DNA from: Isoetes taiwanensis
Taxonomy: Eukaryota; Streptophyta; Lycopodiopsida; Isoetales; Isoetaceae
DNA length: 64,000 nucleotides
Reading direction: 5' to 3'
Assembly (NCBI GenBank): GCA_021234155.1
Contig: JAJEKV010000053.1
Span: 3,335,149-3,399,148, forward strand
In this document: one piece after another, positions 55,300 through 64,000 of the stretch
How positions within the stretch are numbered: the stretch's first letter is position 1
How the letters are laid out: every line of letters starts with the position of its first letter
The notes under the pieces: generated by a model
What the model saw: only the letters and a program-made list of their open reading frames with translations
What the model was told of the DNA's origin: nothing
Database searches by the model: none
Made by a program: the position numbers and the translations under genes

Positions 55300-56930
55300 A
55301 TGTAACAAGATATCAATGGATTGGGAAAGGCCATTCCATCACCAATAAAAAGGTCCATATCAGCGATTGAAACAAGAGGGTATAATACTATGTTTATTTT
55401 TTATTTCTTCGACATCGGGAGCATTCATGTCTTTTGTTAACTTGACGATCTTACGTGATGAAAGGTAATATGGAACATTGAACTTTGAGGTATATGCGGG
55501 GGAGCCATTTGTCTCATCTACCGATTAATGGGTGAGAACATCGGGGCAAAAAAATCTTTGGGTGTTCCATTGTTATCTATTCTGTTGGTTCATTGACAAG
55601 ATATCTATCTAGTGTGGATCTCCTTGGCGGATTTCTTTATGTGACATGGTATGCTTCTCGTCCTTCCAGCTTTTCATCGGTGCACACATGTTTGAGGACA
55701 AATGTATCTATAATAACTCTGCAGGAAGAATGGAATAATGATTCTTTGGATCTACAACAATTCAATTGATGTGATGCAAGATGCATGGCGGCTTTAACCA
55801 TTTTTGTTCTGTTGCGGTACAATTTCTTGGATCCAATTATGGCCATGATACCCTTGCCAATAGAAAAACCCACAATGAAAATGTCTTTCACGATGGATAG
55901 AAAATTTTACATCGATACCCTTCCCATTGGTAGCAGTATTGTTGGGGAATCTGCAATTGGTAGGTTTTGCACTTGGTCTTACTAATATTAGGCCAAATAT
56001 TGTTCCTGAAATTTTGGACTTGGCTAACAGACTGAGTTCTTATTGTACCAAGAGCGGTTGTAATTGAAAAGGTTGAATCTCAACAAGGCTGTTGTTGGAG
56101 TTTTGTGGGTATTACAATAGGCTTCTCAATTGTTGGGTGCATCTTAATTTGTGGGCTCACAAGCAAAATGAGCATTGAAAATCAGCTTAGACAAGAAGTA
56201 ATTGCTATTAGTAGCCAAATATGATCTTGAGAATAATGGAGTAACTACAAAGTCAATTTTTGGCCAATATAAAGGTGAACAAATAAAACGGCTCTTAAAC
56301 TTCTTGTTTGCCCGAAGCTCTTTCCGCTGATATCCTTTTCATGCAGTCATGAATTGAGAACTCTTATGGGGCATTATTGGATGCTGGATCTTCTGCCTTT
56401 ATGACACCTTAACAACCGAACAAACAAGAGTATTACATAGTCGGATAAGATTATGTGCAATGGGACTTCTTACACTACTTGAGCGTTCTTGACATAAGCA
56501 AGGAACATAGGGCTGAAGTAAATTACGGGCTTGTTCACGAAATAGATCACTAAATGCCATATGGAGTGGAAGGAGGTAAAATGGAACTAGGGATGCCACC
56601 TTTAAATCTTGCTAAAATTTGGAGTGATTAGTTGATATGCATCTTTGCCGCATGATCGATCTTCGCGAGGGATTGAAATTATATTGGATCTTTCGTGTAC
56701 CACCCTTAAATCTTTTTATAAACATGAAGCCAAAGAATAGTAAGCTCATATGTCATTTATATAAGCTTGCAACTTTTACCTTCGTTAATGCAACTTAGAT
56801 TTGCACAAGCACCAAGAAATGTAGCAACCAAGTTGCACTATCGCACTATTTTCTTGAGGCATGCATTCAAAGAGGTCAAGACCATCAATGTAGTGTTGTA
56901 AGCCAGATTGAAAACTTGTTGATCAAGTTA
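55300..56930. other. No gene recognised
   Basis: Unassigned AT-rich sequence before the gypsy LTR region; no motif I can support. Confidence 0.35.
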
Positions 56931-57215
56931 GTCCCTGCGGCCTCCTGGTACGGAGTATTCATGCATACGACAGACCAGTCAAAACAAGGATCCTTAGTCG
57001 ACCCACGGGTCAGCCATCAAAGGCTCAAGACCAAAGACCAAATACACGCAATAAAAGCCTCGGCCCCACAACAAAGAGGCGCCGGGCAAGTGGACGTCCG
57101 CCACCGCCTCGGGCCGGCGTGATTCTAGGCACTTCAAGAGGCACCGCCAACATATTCCTCAGAACAGAACCTCCTTCCAGGAGTCGGCACCAGAGATCGG
57201 TTAGAGTGTCTATAT

Positions 57216-57414
57216 TGGGCCAAAGGCCATTGTACTATATATATGAGTAGAGCTAGCACATGAGTTTTAGATGAGTTTTGAGTCTTGTCTCCTTCAGTTT
57301 TTTCTCTATTAAGTAGAGCTCATGTATGTTCATCATTCATTGATATCAAGGAAGCTTATGTTTCCCTCCTCTCATTTTGTTACGTTTTCTTCTCTTCTTA
57401 CCAAATCCGTGACA
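57216..57414 (+). promoter_or_regulatory. LTR core promoter region of gypsy copy 2
   Basis: tgggccaaaggccattgtac followed by tatatatat (57216-57244) is identical in copy 1 (11398-11426). It combines a palindromic ggccaaaggcc with a TATA-like run, as in an LTR core promoter and transcript start. LTR borders are not resolved; a possible end is gtgaca near 57413. Confidence 0.5.
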
Positions 57415-57588
57415 TAGTCCCCGGGACTCTCTACTGTTAGATCCACGGGGTCCTCACAGTACATCTTCAGGGGAGTTCCCGACCCGGACCCAAAACATCC
57501 ATTGCATTGCCGGATGCGATTCCATGCACTTTCTTTACCGCCATGCCGTATGCATTAAAATTTCCTTGGAAGAACTCTCGCTTTCTCG

Positions 57589-58757
57589 GTGACTACTCGC
57601 GCTTGGGCCATGTCGGAAGCGTGCGACATGTATGGATCTGCTTATGACATAGGGGAGGCCATCTTCGATCTAGGGAGCTTCGGTCGGCGCCACCAACCCC
57701 TCGTGTCTGTCGTCCCGGTTCCCCAGCGTGCAAACATTGCTCACAACTTTCGATCCCCTCATCACTGTCGGGGAGCCTTATGGGGCTCAACCCCTTCTCA
57801 ACCGTACTTTCTTACCCTGAACATGCCATCATTCTTCCGGGCCATGCATCGCCCATCCTTCCCAACCATCCTCTCCAGGGTGGTACGGATATCCACATCT
57901 CCTTTGCGCGCCACTCAGAACTTCCTTTTCACGCCCTTCATCGCTTTTCCTGCTTATAACCTTACAGATCTCAAAACCAATGCTCCAGCATGCCCGGTTT
58001 CTCAACCGTTTTCTTTCGGGTCCTTCAGTAACCATGCCACATCCAACTCAACCTCAATATCCTCACTATATCGTTCTCGCTCAGCCCAAGCACTTTCACA
58101 TCTACCTTTCGGACTTAAACCGACTTATCCCACCTTTTGGCAACACTTAAAGGCAAACCCTTAGACCAAAGTGCTCAGCCCACATGGAAGAATTTGAGGC
58201 TCTAGCTGTCCTAAATGGTCTAGAACCTCAACTGAAATTCCACATCTTTTTCACCACCCCTGCGTGGCTCTCCTCATCAATGGCCTGCGTCCAACAAAAA
58301 GCCATTGGAAATAAGATCGGGTCGTGAAATGAGAACTGAATTGCCTCATTATGGGACCACCGGATGATGATCAACTTCATCTCAAGCAACTCAATGAACT
58401 TCAACAAGAGCCCACGGAGAGCCCCCGGGATTTTGGATCGACTTCACATTCGCTAAGTAAGCTCAAGGAGTACCCCACGAGCCAGATTTTTGGTCTGGTT
58501 TCTCCAAGGACTTCCTCCGGCCTATTCGACTCATGATCGAATCAGATTTCGTCCCAAGACTTTGGAGCGGGCTATCGACCTTGTCAATCACTTTCGGTCA
58601 ATGTTTCTCCCGGAGGGCTCTTCAAGAGCTCCCGTTCATTCCACTCGTCATGGTTCCACAAAAGGCGTGTTCGGCCTCAACACGCTAATCCACAAGCGAT
58701 TCAAATAACTGGTGCCATATTTGCAAATACCAAGGCCATTTGGCAAATGAGTGCAAC
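57589..58757 (+). pseudogene. gag of gypsy copy 2
   Basis: Broken frames start near 57589 (MTTRAWAMSEACDMYGSAYD, GRRHQPLVSVVPVPQRANIA). They continue through HMEEFEALAVLNGLEPQLKF (about 58180) and PKTLERAIDLVNHFRSMFLP (about 58553). The nucleocapsid knuckle CHICKYQGHLANEC at 58713-58754 has exact C-x2-C-x4-H-x4-C spacing. A second, damaged knuckle follows. Confidence 0.75.
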
Positions 58758-59829
58758 TCCACCAATGGGTCTACTCATTGCAGCGATGCAACATGTGCAA
58801 TCATGCCGCGGAGAGTGCACTGCACTCATCCCACACCGTTCCGCAACAAAATGGTTTTATCAAGTGCAAACCACACTCAAAGAACAATCGCACTATCGAA
58901 AGACCACCACCCGGGTGCAACCCACTCAACTATCATCAACAGGAGCAACAACGGGATCCAACCCACGCCCCTCCTTTTGATCCTTCTAAAGCTCGGTGTT
59001 ATCACTTTGTCAAGAATGGGGTCATACTACCACTACGCGGTGTCCTCAACTTCCACAAGTTCGTGCAGTGCGACTTCCCTGGCACAAATCAGACCACATC
59101 GGTCCGCCACGGCTTACCAACTCGGATTGCTAATGGCAAACAAGGCGAGACCAGTTCTTAAGAAGCCACCAAGAGCCTCGGAATCACGCTTATCAACCCG
59201 GCTCCAAAGAAATCAACCTGTTTGGATCAACAAGCATTAAGAGGAAATTTTTCGGGCACTTAATCCTCGGTCAAATACCGTCAAATTGGGTTGGTTTAGT
59301 TTCACGCCAGACCAAGGCATCACGCCCCTTGACCATTATTAGAATGGCACGCTAACCCGCCTTTGCGGTTGACACCATTCCTCATGAGGGCGAAAAAAAA
59401 GGTTCACTTTGCACCTGACTTGAGAAGCTCATGCCACATGTCATGCCAAAAGTTCGCCAAAGCATTTTGAACCTCATGCAAGCCGCTGAAGGCCGCGACA
59501 TTGGCAAATGTTCATGCCACCACCGTGAGCTCAACAAAGACAAGATACACCTTCCACATCTCAACCTCCACGCTCTCGGGACGTATCCCAATATTCCGCC
59601 GAGGTTGACTTACTAAAGAAGTTCTTTGCTTCACTACCACGCACTCGGCACCGATTGGAACCAGCAGATCCTTTTTTCATGTGCCTCTAGAACTCAAGAG
59701 GAGCTAGCCAAGATCAAAATTCCTTTAAGCTTGGCAACCATTTTGAAACTCGTCCGCTCTCAGGACCAATTACCACTCCCAACTTGTTTTAGTTGGGGTG
59801 TGGCTACCTCTACACCCACGGTCCATGCC

Positions 59830-60150
59830 ACGATTGGGTAATCAAACAAGTCAACCATGTTCAAATAGATGGAGGTAGCGCAATCAATCTCATCACGGAT
59901 AAACTCCGCAAAACAAATGGGCATCACACAACTCTTTAGGCCCCCATATGACATCAAATTGGCTAATGGCCATATCCACGCGACCTCAAGGCGCCACACC
60001 TCTTCTTCACATCAACATCGGTGATCTCCGCTTCCCCATGGAATTTGGAGTTTGGAAAGTCTGGCAAGATCCGGTGACTATGAAATGTTGGTCGGCAGAC
60101 CTTTTCTCCGCCGGGCAAAGAGTATCCATTACCGGGCCACAGGACCGGTT
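59830..60150 (+). pseudogene. Protease of gypsy copy 2
   Basis: VQIDGGSAINLIT (59860-59899) is the retropepsin active-site region, with DGG where DSG/DTG is usual. MLVGRPFL (60084-60108) is the closing motif. The frame shifts between the two. Confidence 0.7.
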
Positions 60151-60689
60151 GGTCATCACCGATGGTCATCTCTAATGCCACCATGGACTTGTAAAAGTGC
60201 AGATCATTTTTGTTGAACATGCGGAACCCTCTTCGCATAGATTCGAAGAAGCTCAGAATATTTATCGTTCGGGCTCCACTGCGAAAGTCCGCCTCCGTCA
60301 TCCTACCCGAATATGCCGATCCTTGGGGAGAAATGACTCTTGATCAGGACCAGGCAGGGCCGCTTTTGCTTGACCCTTACGGCTCCTTGCAATCGAATCC
60401 AACGTGTTGATCACTTTTCGATGTGAACCTCCCGCGAACTCGTTGATGTACACGCCGTCATGAAGCAACCTGGCGGATGAAACCGAAAGCAACCCCTTTT
60501 TTCACCACGCAGTGCCACGCGATCCGTTATGCTCCAACCTCCGCACACATTGTCCAGATATCAAGTAATACCCCATATTCAGACCCGTAAGTCGAGATTG
60601 TGGACGGGCAACAATCTACCGCCCCAAGATTGCCGCAAATCTCCGGCTCCTTATCGCATCGAGGCCGCCAAGCTGTTTCACAAAATTCA

Positions 60690-61320
60690 AACACATTTTC
60701 ACCGGAGTTACGAGGAGATCTTTGGGGAATCAACAAAGCTTGGGGAACTCACCATTCCTACCAAATCGATGCACCACCGGTTTAGCAACGCATGCATCGG
60801 CTCAACCCTAATTACCCGGATCGCGTCCAAGGCGGAAATTGACAAACTCCTTGCCGCAGGTTTGATCTATGAGGTCAACAGCCTCAATGGGTGAGCCCCA
60901 TCGCCATTGCCCTCAAACACAATGGTAAGATCCGCCACCGTGGACTATCGGAAACTCAATCAGGCCACTCTGGCGTGGATCATTTCCACTTCCCTTCACT
61001 GCACCGTGTTCCGAAGAGGTGGCTGGACATGAGATGTACTCCTTCATGGATGGTTTTTTCGGGCTACAATCGATCTCAATCAAAGAACGATCAACTCAAG
61101 ACTACTTTCACCAATCATTGGGCACTTTTGCCTACAAGGTGGTTCCTTTTGGATTATCAAACTCTCCATCAACGTTTCAACGCATCATGCTCTCGGTTTT
61201 TCATGATTTCATGTAGGAAAATCCCTTCTTGCAAATTTTTCAAGATGACTTCTCTACCTACAGTTCCATGGCTGACCATTTGGATAAATTGGAACTTCGT
61301 CTTCGAGAAAATGTGATGAA
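60690..61320 (+). pseudogene. Reverse transcriptase of gypsy copy 2
   Basis: Plus-strand pieces include IEAAKLFHKIQTHFHRSYEE, EIDKLLAAGLIYEVNSLNG and the damaged DYRKLNQ region near 60945. HEMYSFMDGFFGLQSISIKE (motif A) follows, then GTFAYKVVPFGLSNSPSTFQ, and FQDDFSTY (61236-61259) for the YxDD box. Copy 1 shares the same damage type but not the same sites. Confidence 0.85.
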
Positions 61321-61574
61321 TCCAAAGATTCGTCTCAATCGAGAAATGCACCTTTTCGTCACCTCCGTGTTCCGTTAGGGCCATGTTGTCGAAAGGTGGT
61401 ATCACCACGATCCCGCCAAAATCAGTTTGTGTACTCAAGGCTCAAGCACCACGACCAATATCAAGGAGACACGCTCTTTCCCGGTAAGGTCAATTATTAC
61501 TCCACCTTCATGCACCGGACTAGCGACCATTGCGGATCCCATTCATAAACTCACGGGTGAATTAATCCACGGGC

Positions 61575-62036
61575 TTGGAATTCCCGGCGGATCTTCGCTT
61601 CCAATGCCTGAAGCTTTTGCTTACTCAGGCACCGGTTCTTGTTCCTCCTCAATGGGACAAGCCCTTTTCGATTCATGTAGATGTCTCGGCGTTTGCTATT
61701 GAGCCGTTCTTTCTCAAGAATATGATGCGCTGCACCGACAAACCAAATCGCCACGCCGAAAACTCAATTCTCATTGAGCGCAACTATTCTGCCACGAGCG
61801 TGAAGCTTTTGGGTCTCATTTTACGGTCCAACGCTTCCGTCATTACCTTTGGGCAGTCAAATCAAGTTCTTTGTGGACCACCAAGCACTCCTCTATTTGA
61901 TCAACAAGTCCACGCCCCACGGGCCGCATTGCTCGTTGGGTCCTTCTTCTCCAAGAATTTGCTCCTTTTGAAATCGTTCATATGGCCGCAAATCTCATGT
62001 CATCCCGGATTATCTTTCACGCATCCACACGGATGA
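61575..62036 (+). pseudogene. RNase H of gypsy copy 2
   Basis: The frame gives LLTQAPVLVPPQWDKPFSIH and VDVSAFAIEPFFLKN. In another frame FFVDHQALLYLINK-like text follows near 61870-61905 and the domain closes with a region corresponding to HVIPDYLSRIH (about 61990-62030). Several frameshifts. Confidence 0.75.
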
Positions 62037-62279
62037 TCCTCAACCGAGTCTCGTGACGCCTTTTCCGATGCTTCAAGACTTTTTAGTAAGCGGCAACACC
62101 ACATTGGTTCCATGATTTTCAGCAAGCATTGCCTCCTCATAGGTGCTCTTCCATCGAAGATGAGACGCCTCTCTCACAAGCGACAATCCCGCCGCCATCA
62201 ATTTCTCAGAGAGGTCCGGTGGACTACACCATGGTGGCGGGACATCTCTACAAAAAGGGTAAGGACACCATCCTTCGAC

Positions 62280-63449
62280 GTTTGTGTTCTACCTCATGAA
62301 GTTCCAGATATTGTTCGAGAAGCTCATCAAGGGGCTAGGTGGTGGTCATTTTCATGGTGACACCACGGCACGCAAAATCCTTCTAGCTGGGTATTATTGG
62401 CCCACGCTCTTCAAAGATGCTCCATGCGCCAAGACGTTGGACGCTTTGCCGGGCGGGTGGGCCCACGCCCGCGGACGCTCTTCCCTTGACGCCGGCCGCC
62501 ACGCCACTTCCCTTCAAGAAATGGGGGAATGGACTTTGTGGGGGACCTATAGATCCTCCGCGCGGTACACCCATGCGGATTACATTCGTTTCTCACCGAC
62601 CACGCTACCAAATGGGCGGAAGCTTGTGCACTTCCGCATAACACCGCAGCGAAGCACAGCTAGGGTCCTCTATCAACAAATTATCACACGATTCGGCCGC
62701 CTCACGGGAGATTGGTCGTAGGACCGTGGTGTCCATTTCATCAATCATACTATCAAGGAGCTGACGGATTATCTCCCCCGATACATCATCACAAGAGCAC
62801 ACCTTACTATCCTCAAGGTAATGGTTTGGCGTAAAGCACCAACAAAACTCGGGTCACCATTCTCAAGAAAATTTTAGACGCTTCCCGCATTTGCATTGGC
62901 GAGACAAAACTTCCTCGTGTTCTTTGGGCCTACAATACTTGTTTCAAGATTGCTACCGGTCACACTCCTTTTTAAATTGGTTTATGGTCGTGAAGCTCTC
63001 ATGCCGTTTGAATACATCCTTCCAACACTCCGTTTTCAACCGGCTCTCGCTCATAATCCACCCGGCTGCGACTCAAAGAAAGGGTCTATCAATTAGAACG
63101 CTTGGATGAACTTCGAAGGGATGCTTATATTCGTGTTCTTCATGGACAACGATTGCAAAATCTTTACATGACAAACGTCAGAAGACAAAAACATTTAAAG
63201 AAGGCGATTTGGTTCTTCTTTATGATTCCAGGTACAAAAATTTTCCGGGTAAACTCAAGTTTCGTTGGCTTGGCCCTTATCAAATTGTTCAAGTGGTTAG
63301 ACCCGCCGTTTTTCCAACCTGGCGAGTTAGATGGCACTCCATTACCTACCTTGGTTAATGGTTTTCGCCTCAAAACATTTCATCACACAGAAAGCGAAAA
63401 TCAACAAACAGCTACAGTTCAAGAAGCAAACACCACAGAAAGTGACTAG
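62280..63449 (+). pseudogene. Integrase of gypsy copy 2
   Basis: The zinc-binding start spans HEVPDIVREAHQG and HFHGDTTARKILLAGYYWPT. The core begins with FCGGPIDPPRGTPMRITFVS (first catalytic Asp region shifted) and continues with ALPHNTAAKHS. A later stretch reads LPRVLWAYNTCFKIATGHTP. The C-terminal region reads FKEGDLVLLYDSRYK-like words across frames at 63200-63235, then FRVNSSFVGLALIKLFKWLD. Confidence 0.75.
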
Positions 63450-64000
63450 AAAGGCGGCATATTATATTATAGTGGAGATTTTTTTACAAAATGGGCGCTG
63501 ACCCAGCTATTTCGCTTATGGGCACCGCCTATATACAAAAACGGGCTCGAGCCCTATCTACTAAGTCCTAAGAAGAAAACCCTCTACTCCGGGTTTGGAG
63601 AGAGGTGATCTGCGAGGAGGTGGTAGAGGTTTCGCAAGCCAGATCGGCGAAGGTGCGAACCACCTCCATCCCGTTGGTCTTCGGTTAGGGATGTTCAGCC
63701 ATCCCAACAGACACCAGCCGCCCATTCTCACGCCACGATTGTGGCAGCGCCGAGGTCCGCATAATTCATCTTTGCGGGTAATCCACTCGGACAGTTCGGT
63801 GGGCATAGTGCGCCCTCGTTCAAACCCAGCGGCTGCCATCTATGCCGCCATCGGATGCCTTCCGTTACTCCGGTTCGTCTTTATATAAGCCAATCGAGGA
63901 ACTCCTTGTCGGCGTGGACCAATCACACAAATCATAGCGTGTTTTGCAATGCAAAATTTGTTTCTAAAATGAGAATCTTTTCTCCCGCAGCATATCTAGC
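63450..64000. other. No gene recognised
   Basis: A GC-richer block at 63580-63880 has open frames on both strands (92 aa minus, 97 aa plus) with no recognisable motif. It could be LTR or other element sequence cut by the window end. Confidence 0.3.

Larger units (their letters stand above)
56940..63449 (+). mobile_element. Decayed Ty3/gypsy LTR retrotransposon, copy 2
   Basis: Contains an LTR-like region, gag with a zinc knuckle, protease, RT, RNase H and integrase in standard order over about 6 kb, collinear with copy 1 at 11.4-16.7 kb. All frames carry indels and stops. No matching 3' LTR was recognised after 63449, so it is truncated or its 3' LTR has diverged. This copy keeps the integrase core missing in copy 1. 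Confidence 0.9.

Noticed and set aside
63561-63888. Open frames of 92 and 97 codons on opposite strands
   Set aside because: Both lie in one GC-rich block, neither shows a motif, and at most one could be real.

Overview
The window looks like nuclear DNA of a land plant with a large, repeat-rich genome. A fern or another non-flowering plant is my best guess, inferred from decayed PPR genes of the MYGKCG type beside Ty3/gypsy, Ty1/copia, Helitron and non-L1 LINE remains. There is no bacterial gene organisation, rRNA or convincing tRNA. Only a few loci look like host genes; most of the rest is broken mobile DNA. All homology calls come from reading translations and comparing parts of the window with each other, not from a database search.

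Layout. 0.3-2.1 kb: decayed PPR gene (minus). 2.8-3.6 kb: exons of a small Cys-rich DnaJ-zinc-finger-like protein (minus). 5-11 kb: mostly non-coding, with a 190-bp foldback and a tandem repeat. 11.4-16.7 kb: decayed Ty3/gypsy element. 17.8-20.5 kb: two copies of an unidentified coiled-coil reading frame, one split by a small insertion. 20.9-29.4 kb: a second kind of gypsy element (minus) with the unusual order protease-RNase H-RT. Its protease is cut in two by a 5.7-kb LINE that carries two tandem monomers at its 5' end. 31.7-33.9 kb: three Helitron-like 3' ends. 33.9-40.1 kb: Ty1/copia element broken by a second LINE (35.5-38.4 kb) and by a 0.48-kb internal inversion, ending in a clear 3' LTR.

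40.1-43.6 kb holds the most striking locus. An intronless FCP1/SCP-type HAD phosphatase is present as a truncated copy A (+), a near-identical inverted partial copy B (-), a complete copy C (+) and a decayed trace D. A and B form a long inverted repeat with arms of about 550 bp around a 135-bp spacer, next to intact copy C. A transcript through A and B would fold into a long hairpin matching the C mRNA, so this is a candidate self-made silencing (hpRNA or proto-MIRNA) locus.

43.7-57 kb: an LTR-element start with primer-binding site, several tandem repeats, a third LINE fragment (48.1-48.9 kb), a LINE-5'-like fragment (50.5-50.9 kb), a kinase-like pseudogene (51.5-52.8 kb) and a second PPR pseudogene (54.0-55.3 kb). 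57-63.4 kb: a second, better preserved member of the 11.4-kb gypsy family.

Two themes link the regions. Insertions are nested: LINE in gypsy, LINE in copia, Helitron beside copia, copia in the phosphatase duplication. Decay appears biased to CAG/CTG sites, as expected from CHG methylation of silenced elements.
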